64,000 bases of DNA from Scandinavium sp051650185 (GCF_051650185.1 NZ_JBOFIN010000047.1:1-64000), one strand, 5' to 3'. Shown: positions 34,212 through 43,860, counted from the stretch's first letter. Translations and numbers: made by a program. Notes: generated by a model from the sequence alone, not told the origin.

Positions 34212-36176
34212 TCAGAAACGGTAATCCAGTGCCATAAAGTAACGACGCCCGTCTTCGTTATAGCTGTAGTCGTCGCGGCTCAGGTCTTTATCCGTCAGGT
34301 TCATCACCCCGGCGCGCAGTTTGACGTTTTTCGTCGCCTGCCAGCCACCGCCCGCGTTCCAGATAACATAGCCGCCCGGTGTTGCGCCGCCGGTGGCGAT
34401 TGCGCGTTTTTCACCAGAATAGTTGGCCTGCACATAGAACGACCAGTCCTGCGTCGCCTGCCAGTCCACAACGCCATTCGCGGTATGGAACGGCAGTTCG
34501 GACAGCGGCTTATTGCCGCCGTTGCTCAGATCACGCCCGTCGTTGTAGGTGTAGTTCAGCGTCACTTTCCAGTCTTCCGCCAGCGGCACTTTCAGCTCGG
34601 TTTCAATCCCGCGAATGCGTGCTTTATTGACGTTGTAATAACGGAAAATCGGCTCACCATCCGCGTTGAGGCCCACGTAGTTCGGGTAGTCCTGCGCCTG
34701 ATTGACGTTAGCGGTACGGCTGATGCTGATTCGATCATCAAGGTTATTCTGGAAAGTAGTGATACTCCCCTGTACGCCTTCCAGCCAGCCTTCTTCGCCT
34801 GCGTAATAAAGGCCAAGCTCGTAGCTTTCGCTGGTTTCCGGTTTCAGATCCGGGCTACCGACGATTTCACAAGCGCCACGACAGGAGCCTGTTGTCCAGT
34901 CCGGGCTAAGCTGTAATAAAGACGGGGCTTTAAAAGCGTTTGCCCAGCCACCTTTGACCGTGACGGTATCGGTCGCGTTATAGACCAGATAGGCACGCGG
35001 GCTCCAGTGGTCGCCGTAGGTTTCATGGTCATCCATACGCACGCCGGTGGTCAGCGCCAGCGGCTCGAAAATTCGCCATTCGTCTTCAATAAACAGCGCG
35101 TACTGGCTGGCTGATGTGTTACCGCTGCCTTTTAAATTCACCGGATCTTCGAGCTTATCGTGACGCCATTCACCGCCCAGCGTCAGCAGCTGATTAATGG
35201 GGCTCAACGGCAGGACATACTTGCCATCGATGGAGTTGCTTTCAGAAGTGATGACCCCGGCCTGCTCCGGGTTTTTGTTATCCACTTTTTCGCCGTAGAA
35301 CTTCAGCTCGCTGTTGCCGACATCCCAGCGACCATTGTGGCTGAGTGAGTAGTTCTGGCGCTCAAGACGGTTTTTGTCGAGCGAGTCAGAATCCCTGTCC
35401 TGCCTGTCGAAGCCGTAACCCGCAGTGAAGTCGTGATTGTCGTTTGGCGTCCACGCAAACTCGACGTTCGCATCGCGGCTGGTAAACCCTTCGATACGCG
35501 GAGATTCGCCGGTGGCAGAGGTGGAGGAGGCTTGCTGTTCGTCTTTTTCGCGCTTCGACAAATTGCCGTAAGCTTTCATGCCCAGCACGCCGTCAACCAG
35601 TGGGCCACTGGTAAAGAACTGGCCGTTATAGGTGTCGCCACGGTCGCGGTGTTCCTGAAGGGTGGTATCCGCCGTGACGGAACCATGCCATTTCTGGCCA
35701 ATTTTTTTGGTGATGATATTCACCACGCCGCCAAGCGCATCAGAGCCGTAAAGCGAGGACATCGGGCCGCGCACCACTTCGATTCGCTCGATGGCATCCA
35801 CCGGGATCCAGTTCAGGTCAAAGTCGTTATGCCGGAAAACGGCATTGCGGGAGTTGACGCGTTTGCCGTCGACCAGAATCAGAGTATAGCTGCTGTCGAG
35901 GCCACGCAGACTGACGCCTTTGCGGTTATCGCCTTCGTTGGTGAGCTGCACGCCAGGGACATCCTGGAGCACATCTTTCAGATTCTGTACCGGGCGACGC
36001 TGCAAATCCTGCTGCGTAATCACGCTGATGCTGGCAGGCGCATCTTTCACGCTTTGCTCCGTGGCCGCCGCGGTCACGACCAGCGTTTCGCCGTCATTAG
36101 CGGCAAGGACTGGCATTGCCAGTGTGAATACGGACGCGCACAACCCGCCCCGAACGATGGGATTCAACCTGAACAT
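34212..36176 (-). CDS. cirA: TonB-dependent catecholate siderophore/colicin I receptor CirA
   Basis: A 654-residue outer-membrane receptor (E. coli CirA has 663). A signal peptide of about 25 residues ends ...MPVLAA, followed by the TonB box ETLVVTA. The plug domain has DVLQDVPGVQLTNEGDNRKG and IERIEVVRGPMSSLYGSDALGG. The 22-strand barrel ends with the aromatic YFMALDYRF. It takes up iron-bound catechols and is the receptor of colicin I. A Fur box and a leader of about 170 bases lie upstream. Confidence 0.96.
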   Translation of the reverse strand: MFRLNPIVRGGLCASVFTLAMPVLAANDGETLVVTAAATEQSVKDAPASISVITQQDLQRRPVQNLKDVLQDVPGVQLTNEGDNRKGVSLRGLDSSYTLILVDGKRVNSRNAVFRHNDFDLNWIPVDAIERIEVVRGPMSSLYGSDALGGVVNIITKKIGQKWHGSVTADTTLQEHRDRGDTYNGQFFTSGPLVDGVLGMKAYGNLSKREKDEQQASSTSATGESPRIEGFTSRDANVEFAWTPNDNHDFTAGYGFDRQDRDSDSLDKNRLERQNYSLSHNGRWDVGNSELKFYGEKVDNKNPEQAGVITSESNSIDGKYVLPLSPINQLLTLGGEWRHDKLEDPVNLKGSGNTSASQYALFIEDEWRIFEPLALTTGVRMDDHETYGDHWSPRAYLVYNATDTVTVKGGWANAFKAPSLLQLSPDWTTGSCRGACEIVGSPDLKPETSESYELGLYYAGEEGWLEGVQGSITTFQNNLDDRISISRTANVNQAQDYPNYVGLNADGEPIFRYYNVNKARIRGIETELKVPLAEDWKVTLNYTYNDGRDLSNGGNKPLSELPFHTANGVVDWQATQDWSFYVQANYSGEKRAIATGGATPGGYVIWNAGGGWQATKNVKLRAGVMNLTDKDLSRDDYSYNEDGRRYFMALDYRF

Positions 36177-36207
36177 TTCCTATCTCCATGAGGTAAAAAC
36201 AACAAAA

Positions 36208-36223
36208 AAAGCTCACCGGCTTT
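36208..36223 (-). terminator. Small terminator-like hairpin in the cirA leader
   Basis: On the minus strand AAAGC-CGGTGA-GCTTT is followed by a run of T, about 30 bases before the cirA start. The stem has only five pairs, so it may be weak. It could be part of an attenuation or leader-folding switch. Confidence 0.35.
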
Positions 36224-36352
36224 CGCCCGCCTGATGCGACGTGCGTCAACGTGCCTGAGTCAAAAGAGATGTGGCTGGTCACCCTGGTCCGGAGGCGTCC
36301 TTGGACAAGATGCGGGGGAGTGGCTTCATCCTGAAAGCGCATAGATGATAAA

Positions 36353-36371
36353 GAGAATGATAACAATTATC
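36353..36371. promoter_or_regulatory. Fur box upstream of cirA
   Basis: GAGAATGATAACAATTATC agrees with the 19-base Fur consensus at 16 positions by eye. It lies about 180 bases upstream of the cirA start, over the expected promoter. Fur represses cirA in E. coli when iron is plentiful. Confidence 0.85.
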
Positions 36372-36420
36372 AATTTAATTGTGACCATGTGTGTCAGGCG
36401 AAACAGCGGATAACACAAAG

Positions 36421-36447
36421 AAAAAACCCTCCACGATGGGAGGGTTT
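36421..36447 (-). terminator. lysP terminator
   Basis: On the minus strand AAACCCTCCC-ATCGT-GGAGGGTTTTTT forms a strong stem followed by T residues, about 20 bases after the lysP stop. Confidence 0.85.
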
Positions 36448-36467
36448 GAGCAGAGAGCTTCTGAAAA

Positions 36468-37937
36468 CTACTTCTTAAAGCGTTCCGGGAAATGCATTTC
36501 GCTGTAACGCACGAAATGAGTGCCCTTCGCAATTTTGTAGCCAAACCAGATGGCGAGGAACAGCGGAATACCGATATAGGTTGCCGCTACGCCGCCCCAG
36601 TCAATGGTGTCTTTCAGGAAAGCTTCATAGTTCTGACCGAGCGTGATGATAAGACATAGCACGAACGCGAAGATGGGCCCCAGAGGGAAGAAACCAGAAC
36701 GATACGGCAGATCGTTAATATCGTGGCCCTGCATCACATAGCCGCGACGGAAACGATAGTGGCTGATGGCAATCCCCAGCCAGGCGATGAAGCCTGTCAT
36801 ACCGGACGTGTTAAGCAGCCACAGGTAAACGGTCTGGTTACCAAACATGGACGTCAGGAAGCACAGCGCGGCGATAACCGTGGTGGCATACAGCGCGTTG
36901 CGTGGCACGCCGCCCTTAGACAATTTAGCGAAAATACGCGGTGCTTTGCCGTCGCAGGCCAGGGTGTACAGCATACGCGTGGACGCATACATTCCGGAGT
37001 TACCCGCAGAGATCACCGCAGTCAGGATAACGGCGTTCATCACCGCTGCCGCTGACAGCAGACCTGCGTGCTGGAAGACCAGCGTGAACGGGCTGACGGA
37101 GATATCCTTCACGTCATTACGCAGCAGGCTCGGATCGGTGTAAGGAATGATCAGGCTGATAATCAGGATAGCGAACACATAGAACAGCAGGATACGCCAG
37201 AACACCTGACGCACCGCGCGAGGAATGTTCTTCTCCGGATCTTCGGATTCACCCGCAGCGATACCGATAAGTTCAGTGCCCTGGAAAGAGAAGCCGACAA
37301 TCATCGCCACGCCAATCATCGCCGCAAAGCCACCCGCAAACGGCGCATCGCCGGTTGTCCAGTTGCTCCAGCCAACTGGCTGTGCACCTTTGAAGATACC
37401 CATAATCATCATCACGCCGACGATGATAAAGATAATCACGGTGGTCACTTTGATCAGCGAGAACCAGTATTCCGCTTCGCCGAAGCCTTTAACGGAGATC
37501 CAGTTCAGCAGGAACATGATGCCGAGGAACAGCGCACTCCAGATCCAGCCTGGCGTGTCCGGGAACCAGTAGTTCATCACCAGCTGTGCGGCAACGAGGT
37601 CAACGGCGATGGTTACAGCCCAGTTGTACCAGTAGTTCCAGCCCAGCGCGAAGCCAAAGCCTTCTTCGACATAGTTCTGGCCGTAAGTCGCAAACGAACC
37701 AGAAACCGGCATAAAGGCCGCCAGTTCGCCGAGGCTTGTCATCAGGAAATAAACCATCAGACCGATAAGCATATAAGAAAGCAGAGCGCCGCCAGGGCCC
37801 GCCTGTGAAATGGTTGCCCCGGAGGCAACAAATAACCCTGTACCGATTGAGCCGCCAATGGCGATCATCGTCAGGTGACGCGCCTTGAGTTCGCGACGGA
37901 GCGCGGGCGCTTCTGTGGTTTTAGTTTCGGAAACCAT
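36468..37937 (-). CDS. lysP: Lysine-specific permease LysP
   Basis: A 489-residue amino acid permease of the APC family with 12 hydrophobic segments, the same length as E. coli LysP. The N-terminal family motif HLTMIAIGGSIGTGLFVASG and FSFQGTELIGIAAGES are intact. It imports lysine with protons and is also a lysine sensor for CadC. The start at 37937 (MVSETKTTEAP) matches the family; a 20-residue upstream extension is rejected. A strong terminator follows. Confidence 0.96.
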   Translation of the reverse strand: MVSETKTTEAPALRRELKARHLTMIAIGGSIGTGLFVASGATISQAGPGGALLSYMLIGLMVYFLMTSLGELAAFMPVSGSFATYGQNYVEEGFGFALGWNYWYNWAVTIAVDLVAAQLVMNYWFPDTPGWIWSALFLGIMFLLNWISVKGFGEAEYWFSLIKVTTVIIFIIVGVMMIMGIFKGAQPVGWSNWTTGDAPFAGGFAAMIGVAMIVGFSFQGTELIGIAAGESEDPEKNIPRAVRQVFWRILLFYVFAILIISLIIPYTDPSLLRNDVKDISVSPFTLVFQHAGLLSAAAVMNAVILTAVISAGNSGMYASTRMLYTLACDGKAPRIFAKLSKGGVPRNALYATTVIAALCFLTSMFGNQTVYLWLLNTSGMTGFIAWLGIAISHYRFRRGYVMQGHDINDLPYRSGFFPLGPIFAFVLCLIITLGQNYEAFLKDTIDWGGVAATYIGIPLFLAIWFGYKIAKGTHFVRYSEMHFPERFKK

Positions 37938-38083
37938 ATAAAAATGCTGTCCATCCAAAAAATGAGGCGCAATTCTAGCAGACGATCGCCGTTCCATCCG
38001 GTGGAAATGCGCAGTTATAAGAGAGCTTCATGATGGCTCGCGGATTATAAGTAAAGACCTTATATTGCCGCTTCGCCAGGCCG

Positions 38084-38950
38084 TCAGATCTCGCAGTAAC
38101 GCAGAAAGCGCCTGAGGGCATTTGAGAGGTGTTTTTGCCGATGATGAATGCGCCAGAGCATACGCGTCAGGCGTGGAAGCGGGACCTGCACTTCAACCAG
38201 CGTGCCGCTGTCGAGCTGCTCGGCAATCACTCTGCGTGAGAGACAGCTAATACCCAGCCCATGACGAACGGCATGTTTAATGGCTTCAGAATTGCCTAAT
38301 TCCATACCGAGACGAAATTCGGGGAGATGTGAAAGCAGCAGATAATCGACCAGTTCGCGGGTACCGGAACCTTTCTCTCGCAAGATCCACTGCGCTGCCG
38401 CCAGACGAGCGAGTGTCACCTCCCCTTCTAATAAAGAGGAACCTGGTGCAGCAAACACCACCAGCTCATCTTCCAGCCACGGTTCGGCGATAATGTCCGC
38501 CGAATGACATGGCCCTTCAATCAGCCCGATATCGACCCGGAAATCGCTGACGGCGTTAGTCACGTCCTGGCTATTGCCTACACTCAGCTCCAGTGGCAAA
38601 GCAGGAAAATCCCGACGGTAGCGAGCGATCACTTCCGGCAGGATGTAGTTGCCAATGGTGCTGCTGGCAAACACACGAATCGCGCCGTTGTCTTCGCGGA
38701 ACAACTGCTCGATTTCCGTGGCCTGCTCCAGCGTCGCCAGGGCACGCGGGTAAAGCAGTCGCCCATGCTCGTTGACCACCAGCCGTTTACCGACGCGATC
38801 AAACAGTTGAACGCCAAGCTGCCCTTCAAGATCGGTGAGCGCCGCGCTGACCGCCGACTGCGAAAGCGCCAGCATCTGCGAGGCCTGCGTGGTCGAGCCA
38901 CTCTTCAGGACTTCGGCGAACACTTCCAGTTGGCGTAGGGTGATATGCAT
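38084..38950 (-). CDS. yeiE: LysR-type regulator YeiE
   Basis: A 288-residue LysR-type transcription factor. The N-terminal winged helix-turn-helix is LRQLEVFAEVLKSGSTTQAS then LALSQSAVSAALTDLEGQLG. The effector-binding domain begins near residue 90. In Salmonella and Cronobacter YeiE has been described as a sulfite-responsive regulator that controls yeiH and motility. It is divergent from yeiH, the usual place for a LysR regulator and its target. The start at 38950 (MHITLRQLEVF) fits the family. Confidence 0.93.
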   Translation of the reverse strand: MHITLRQLEVFAEVLKSGSTTQASQMLALSQSAVSAALTDLEGQLGVQLFDRVGKRLVVNEHGRLLYPRALATLEQATEIEQLFREDNGAIRVFASSTIGNYILPEVIARYRRDFPALPLELSVGNSQDVTNAVSDFRVDIGLIEGPCHSADIIAEPWLEDELVVFAAPGSSLLEGEVTLARLAAAQWILREKGSGTRELVDYLLLSHLPEFRLGMELGNSEAIKHAVRHGLGISCLSRRVIAEQLDSGTLVEVQVPLPRLTRMLWRIHHRQKHLSNALRRFLRYCEI

Positions 38951-39033
38951 GGGATTCCTCATTGATACCTGGATAAATCGAGCGATAAGCCAACCCCTGC
39001 GGCTCGAAGTATCACGGATATACCACTTATTCA

Positions 39034-39055
39034 GATTAATTATAAATATATAATC
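39034..39055. promoter_or_regulatory. AT-rich inverted repeat between yeiE and yeiH
   Basis: GATTA-N12-TAATC in a very AT-rich stretch lies midway between the divergent yeiE and yeiH starts. It resembles a LysR-type (T-N11-A) operator and is the best candidate for YeiE binding. Confidence 0.4.
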
Positions 39056-39110
39056 AATTTTACCTTTAAACCAGCCCGACGTAACCTTAGCCCAGATAAA
39101 GGAGAAGGTT

Positions 39111-40160
39111 ATGGCAGCACTCACTCTCAATACGCATCGCCACCCGCTGTGGCACTTCATTCCCGGGCTGGCGCTGAGCGCGTTGATCACCGGCGTCGCG
39201 TTATGGGCTGGCAGTTTTCCGGCGATTTCTGGCGCGGGCTTTAGTGCCCTGACGCTGGCAATCCTGCTGGGGATGGTTATCGGCAACACGGTTTACCCCA
39301 AAATCTGGCAGCGCTGCGACGGCGGCGTGCTGTTTGCCAAACAGCATTTGCTGCGACTGGGCATCATTCTTTATGGCTTTCGTCTGACGTTTTCGCAAAT
39401 TGCGGATGTGGGGTTTAGCGGCATCGCCATCGATGTGCTGACGCTCACCAGCACCTTTATGCTGGCAACATTCCTGGGGCAAAAAGTGTTTGGCCTGGAT
39501 AAACACACCAGTTGGCTGATTGGCGCGGGCAGCAGTATCTGCGGTGCCGCGGCAGTATTAGCCACTGAGCCCGTGGTGAAAGCGGAATCCAGCAAAGTGA
39601 CGGTGGCGGTTGCCACAGTAGTGATTTTCGGCACCATTGCGATTTTCCTCTACCCTGCCATGTACCCTCTGTTGGCGCACTGGTTCAGTCCTGAAACGTA
39701 CGGCATTTATATGGGTTCAACCATGCATGAAGTGGCGCAGGTTGTGGCTGCAGGACATGCCGTTAGCCCGGATGCAGAGAATGCCGCGGTGATCGCCAAA
39801 ATGCTGCGTGTGATGATGCTGGCTCCGTTCCTGCTGATTCTGGCAGCTCGCGTTAAGCAACTGGCTCCAGCCGGAAACGGTGAGAAAAGCAAAATCACCA
39901 TCCCGTGGTTTGCCATCCTGTTCATCGTGGTCGCCATTTTCAACTCGTTCCACCTGTTACCAAAAGCAGTCGTCGATATGCTGGTCACACTGGATACCGT
40001 TCTGCTGGCAATGGCCATGGCCGCACTGGGCCTGACTACACACGTCAGCGCGCTAAAAAAGGCAGGTGCGAAACCTCTGCTGATGGCGCTGGTACTATTC
40101 GTGTGGCTGATTGTCGGTGGCGGCATCATTAACGTAGCCGTTCATGCCCTGATGGCATAA
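39111..40160 (+). CDS. yeiH: UPF0324 membrane protein YeiH
   Basis: A 349-residue membrane protein with about ten hydrophobic segments, the same length as E. coli YeiH. Family motifs include LAILLGMVIGN, LRLGIILYGFRLTFSQI and the glycine-rich SWLIGAGSSICGAAAVLATEPVV. It is thought to export sulfite on the basis of its regulator YeiE; this is inferred and not shown here. Single gene, divergent from yeiE. Confidence 0.92.
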   Translation: MAALTLNTHRHPLWHFIPGLALSALITGVALWAGSFPAISGAGFSALTLAILLGMVIGNTVYPKIWQRCDGGVLFAKQHLLRLGIILYGFRLTFSQIADVGFSGIAIDVLTLTSTFMLATFLGQKVFGLDKHTSWLIGAGSSICGAAAVLATEPVVKAESSKVTVAVATVVIFGTIAIFLYPAMYPLLAHWFSPETYGIYMGSTMHEVAQVVAAGHAVSPDAENAAVIAKMLRVMMLAPFLLILAARVKQLAPAGNGEKSKITIPWFAILFIVVAIFNSFHLLPKAVVDMLVTLDTVLLAMAMAALGLTTHVSALKKAGAKPLLMALVLFVWLIVGGGIINVAVHALMA

Positions 40161-40243
40161 GCGCAGTACCACTCTCCTGTTATCCTCGCTATGATTAGCC
40201 TTTGTGATGCATTTCCCCCCGGCGGGGTTAACAGGAGTTTTTT

Positions 40244-41101
40244 ATGAAATACATCGGAGCCCATGTCAGCGCTTCCGGCGGCGTGGCAAATGCTGCTATC
40301 CGTGCAGCAGAAATCGGTGCCACCGCGTTTGCCCTGTTCACCAAGAACCAGCGCCAGTGGCGCGCCGCCCCGCTCACCAGCGACGTGATTGACGAGTTCA
40401 AAGCGGCTTGCGAAAAACACCACTTCAGCTCAGCACAAATTCTGCCCCACGACAGTTACCTGATTAACCTGGGGCATCCCGTCGCCGACGCGCTGGAAAA
40501 ATCCCGCGAGGCGTTTCTGGATGAGATGCAGCGTTGCGAACAGCTTGGGCTTTCCCTGCTGAACTTCCACCCGGGTAGCCACCTGATGCAAATCCCTGTC
40601 GATGAATGCCTGGCGCGCATTGCGGAGTCGATCAACATCGCCCTTTCGCAGACAGAAGGCGTGGTTGCCGTTATCGAAAACACGGCGGGTCAGGGAAGCA
40701 ATCTGGGCTTCGAATTTGAGCATCTGGCGGCCATTATCGACGGCGTGGAAGACAAATCTCGCGTCGGGGTCTGCATCGATACCTGCCACGCTTTTGCGGC
40801 GGGTTACGACTTACGCACCGCAGAAGCTTGTGAAAAAACCTTTGCCGATTTCGAACGCATCGTGGGCTTTGACTATCTGCGCGGGATGCACCTGAACGAT
40901 GCCAAAAGTACTTTTGGCAGCCATGTCGACCGTCACCACAGCCTGGGCGAAGGCAACATCGGCCACGACTGCTTCCGCTGGATCATGCAGGACAACCGCT
41001 TCGACGGTATCCCCTTGATTCTGGAAACCATCAATCCGGATATCTGGGCGGAAGAAATTGCCTGGCTGAAGGCGCAACAAACAGAACCCGCCATTGCCTG
41101 A
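40244..41101 (+). CDS. nfo: Endonuclease IV Nfo
   Basis: A 285-residue AP endonuclease with three metal ions. All metal-binding motifs of the family are present: GAHVSASGG, ENTAGQGSNLG, CIDTCHAFAAGYD, HLNDAKSTFGSHVDRHHSLGEG (quoted in parts: HLNDAK, HVDRHHSLGEG) and ETINP. It cuts 5' to abasic sites in base-excision repair and is a SoxRS target in E. coli. A good AGGAG site precedes the ATG. It ends before a REP-like element and a shared terminator. Confidence 0.97.
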   Translation: MKYIGAHVSASGGVANAAIRAAEIGATAFALFTKNQRQWRAAPLTSDVIDEFKAACEKHHFSSAQILPHDSYLINLGHPVADALEKSREAFLDEMQRCEQLGLSLLNFHPGSHLMQIPVDECLARIAESINIALSQTEGVVAVIENTAGQGSNLGFEFEHLAAIIDGVEDKSRVGVCIDTCHAFAAGYDLRTAEACEKTFADFERIVGFDYLRGMHLNDAKSTFGSHVDRHHSLGEGNIGHDCFRWIMQDNRFDGIPLILETINPDIWAEEIAWLKAQQTEPAIA

Positions 41102-41102
41102 G

Positions 41103-41172
41103 GCCCGGCGGCACTGCGTTTGCACGGGCCGACAGGCTCATGTAGGCCTGATAAGGTAATGCCGCCATCAGG
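41103..41172. repeat. REP-like element after nfo
   Basis: GGCCCGGCGGCACTGCG...CACGGGCCGACAGG and GTAGGCCTGATAAGG...GCCGCCATCAGGC are two imperfect REP-type palindromes. They lie in the 3' region of nfo before the shared terminator. Confidence 0.65.
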
Positions 41173-41175
41173 CAT

Positions 41176-41205
41176 AAAAAAAGGGCCGAAATCGGCCCTT
41201 TTTTA
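41176..41205. terminator. Bidirectional terminator between nfo and fruA
   Basis: AAGGGCCGA/TCGGCCCTT is flanked by seven A on one side and six T on the other. It would end both nfo (plus) and fruBKA (minus). Confidence 0.9.
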
Positions 41206-41216
41206 TCGCGTCTGAA

Positions 41217-42905
41217 TTATGCCGCTTTCGCCACAGCCGTTTCCACTTCCGGACGTTTCAACACCGCATAAGAGAGACCTGCTACCAGCGTACCGGCGAT
41301 AATCGCCATCAGGTAACCAAGCACCGGCGTGATAGCGCCAGGGATCAGCAACACGAACAGACCACCGTGCGGTGCCATCAGTTTTGCGCCGATTGCCATG
41401 GAGATTGCACCCGTCACAGCACCACCGACGATGCAGCATGGCAGAACACGCATTGGGTCACGGGCCGCAAAAGGAATCGCCCCTTCAGTGATGAAGCATA
41501 ATCCCAGTACCAGAGCCGCTTTACCGCCTTCACGCTGCGCTTTATCAAACTTATTGCGTGCAACAATCGTTGCCAGCCCCAGCGCCAGCGGTGGCACCAT
41601 TCCGGCTGCCATAATCGCCGCCATCGGTGCATAGGTCTGAGTACTCAGCAGACCCACGCCGAAGGCATACGCCGCCTTGTTCACCGGCCCGCCCATGTCG
41701 GTACACATCATGCCACCGAGGATCGCGCCCAGCAGAACCGCGTTCGCCGTGCCCATGGTTTGCAGCCAGTGAGTCAGACCAGTGAGAATGCCCGCAACCG
41801 GTTTGCCGATCAGGTAGATCATCGCCAGACCCGTAATCAGGCTGGAAAGCAGCGGAATGATCAGGATCGGTTTCAGCGCTTCCATGCTTGGCGGCAGCTT
41901 CACTTTGGTGCTGATCATTTTCGCGACATAACCCGCGAGGAAACCAGCGATGATCCCGCCGATAAAGCCCGATCCGGTGCTCACCGCAAGCATACCGCCG
42001 ATAAGACCTGGCGTCAGACCTGGGCGATCCGCGATAGAGAACGCGATATAACCGGCCAGCACTGGCACCATCAGAGCGAACGCGGAACCGCCGCCGATTT
42101 GCATCAGCGCCGCCGCCAGCGTGCCCTCTTCTTTAAAGGCCGTAATCCCGAACGCGAAGGACAGTGCGATACACAGACCGCCTGCGACGACCATCGGCAG
42201 CATATAAGAAACGCCGGTCAGCAGGTGGCTGTATGCGCCGCCCTTCTTACCGGTCTCCTTGCTCGCCGACTGAACGTTGCCGGAAGGCTGATAAGGCTGA
42301 GCTTCAATAACTGCCTTATCCAGTTCCTGAGCTGTTTTCTTCAGAGCCAGCCCGGTGGAGGTGCGATACATCGGTTTACCCGCGAATTTCGCCAGGTCCA
42401 CTTCGATATCCGCCGCCACGATCACCAGATCGGCTTCAGCCACTTCTTCTGGCGTAATTGCGTTGCCCGCACCAACAGAACCACGCGTCTCTACTTTCAC
42501 CCACCAGCCGCGTTTTTTCGCTTCGGTTTCGATGGCTTCCGCCGCCATAAAAGTATGAGCCACGCCCGTTGGGCAAGCGGTAACGGCAACAATGCGCTTC
42601 GCCCCGCTTTTGGCAACCGGAACCAGCGCCGCAGGAGTCGCATACGGTTCGGCGTGGGATTTAGCCTCGCTCAGGAACAGTTCTGGATGTGCCACGGCGC
42701 GGTTCACATCGCCGAGGTAAACCTGTTTGCCGTTCAGCGCGCTGTCAGCAGGCAGCGCAGAGCCCAGCACGATAGCCAGTTCAGCATCGTTCGGGTTGTC
42801 GATAATCTCTAAATGGGCCTTTTGGGCCGCCGCCCCCAGCAGGGTTTTCGCCATATAGGCGCGCGCCTGTCCGAGTCCGGAGTCGATAATCAGCAGCGTT
42901 TTCAT
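41217..42905 (-). CDS. fruA: Fructose PTS enzyme IIB'BC FruA
   Basis: A 562-residue membrane permease of the fructose phosphotransferase system. A degenerate IIB' domain (about 1-95) is followed by the true IIB domain with the phosphorylated cysteine in VAVTACPTGVAHTF (near 110). The IIC membrane domain begins near 225 (SHLLTGVSYMLPMVVAGG). It imports fructose as fructose 1-phosphate. The start at 42905 (MKTLLIID) matches E. coli FruA; the 13 upstream residues are rejected. Last gene of fruBKA. Confidence 0.97.
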   Translation of the reverse strand: MKTLLIIDSGLGQARAYMAKTLLGAAAQKAHLEIIDNPNDAELAIVLGSALPADSALNGKQVYLGDVNRAVAHPELFLSEAKSHAEPYATPAALVPVAKSGAKRIVAVTACPTGVAHTFMAAEAIETEAKKRGWWVKVETRGSVGAGNAITPEEVAEADLVIVAADIEVDLAKFAGKPMYRTSTGLALKKTAQELDKAVIEAQPYQPSGNVQSASKETGKKGGAYSHLLTGVSYMLPMVVAGGLCIALSFAFGITAFKEEGTLAAALMQIGGGSAFALMVPVLAGYIAFSIADRPGLTPGLIGGMLAVSTGSGFIGGIIAGFLAGYVAKMISTKVKLPPSMEALKPILIIPLLSSLITGLAMIYLIGKPVAGILTGLTHWLQTMGTANAVLLGAILGGMMCTDMGGPVNKAAYAFGVGLLSTQTYAPMAAIMAAGMVPPLALGLATIVARNKFDKAQREGGKAALVLGLCFITEGAIPFAARDPMRVLPCCIVGGAVTGAISMAIGAKLMAPHGGLFVLLIPGAITPVLGYLMAIIAGTLVAGLSYAVLKRPEVETAVAKAA

Positions 42906-42921
42906 TATGCCTCTCCTGCTG

Positions 42922-43860
42922 TTAATTGAAGGGTTGTAAGTCAACGCGCGCCATCATCGCGGCCAACTGGGTACGATCGGTAATACCTACGTTACTCTGA
43001 CTCACGGCAAGTGCAGCCACCGCGGTTGCCAGACGTAAAGTGTGTTCACTGGATTCACGCATCAGCAGGCCGTAAATCAGACCGCCGACCATGGAATCAC
43101 CGGCACCGACGGTGCTGACGACCTCCACTGACGGCGGTTTGGCAATCCACTCACCGGAAGCGTTGACCCACAGTGCGCCTTCAGCCCCCAGTGAAATCAC
43201 CACATGGGCGATGCCTTGCTCACGCAGAGCGTGCGCGGCCTCAATCACGTCTTTCATCTCTGGCAGCTTACGGCCTGCCCAGATTTCCAGCTCGCGACGA
43301 TTTGGCTTCACCAGCCACGGCGCCGCTTTCAGACCAGCAACCAGCGCTTCACGGCTGCTGTCGAAAATGATGCAAGGACACTGGCTGCGCAGACGCGTCA
43401 TCCAGTCAGTGAACGCTTCCGGGCTCACGCCTGCCGGCAAACTGCCGCTCACGCAGACCATGTCGAACTGCCCTAACCAGGTGAGGGAATCGTTGACGAA
43501 ACGCTCCCAGTCATTTGGCGTCACTTCAAAACCGGAGAAGTTAAAATCAGTCACTTCACCGTCTTTTTCCGTCAGCTTGACGTTAATACGGGTACGGCCC
43601 TGGACAACCTGAAAACGGTTGGCAATGCCAAGCTCGCTGAAGAGCTGCTGAAAACCGTCCTGGTTGTCTTTCCCCAGGAAGCCACCCACGGTGACATCAA
43701 TGCCCAAATCTTTGAGCACTTTGGCGACGTTAATGCCTTTGCCTGCGGCGTGCAGGCCGGTGGTACGCACCAGGTTCACTTCACCCCGTTCAACTTCAGG
43801 CGTGAAACCAACCAGATCGTAGGCCGGGTTTAAGGTAATGGTAGCAACACGTCTGCTCAT
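42922..43860 (-). CDS. fruK: 1-phosphofructokinase FruK
   Basis: A 312-residue PfkB-family sugar kinase. The N-terminal motif is GKGINVAKVLKDLG, and the C-terminal signature TVGAGDSMVGG holds the catalytic aspartate. It phosphorylates fructose 1-phosphate to fructose 1,6-bisphosphate. It starts on the last base of fruB and ends 16 bases before fruA, so the three are coupled. Confidence 0.97.
   Translation of the reverse strand: MSRRVATITLNPAYDLVGFTPEVERGEVNLVRTTGLHAAGKGINVAKVLKDLGIDVTVGGFLGKDNQDGFQQLFSELGIANRFQVVQGRTRINVKLTEKDGEVTDFNFSGFEVTPNDWERFVNDSLTWLGQFDMVCVSGSLPAGVSPEAFTDWMTRLRSQCPCIIFDSSREALVAGLKAAPWLVKPNRRELEIWAGRKLPEMKDVIEAAHALREQGIAHVVISLGAEGALWVNASGEWIAKPPSVEVVSTVGAGDSMVGGLIYGLLMRESSEHTLRLATAVAALAVSQSNVGITDRTQLAAMMARVDLQPFN

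Noticed and set aside
36177..36352. Possible cobalamin riboswitch in the cirA leader
   Set aside because: A GCCACTCCCCCGC stretch recalls part of the B12 box, but the rest of the consensus is missing.
41760..42812. A 350-codon open frame on the plus strand
   Set aside because: It is antisense to fruA and rich in Arg, His and Gln, the usual mirror of a GC-rich membrane gene.
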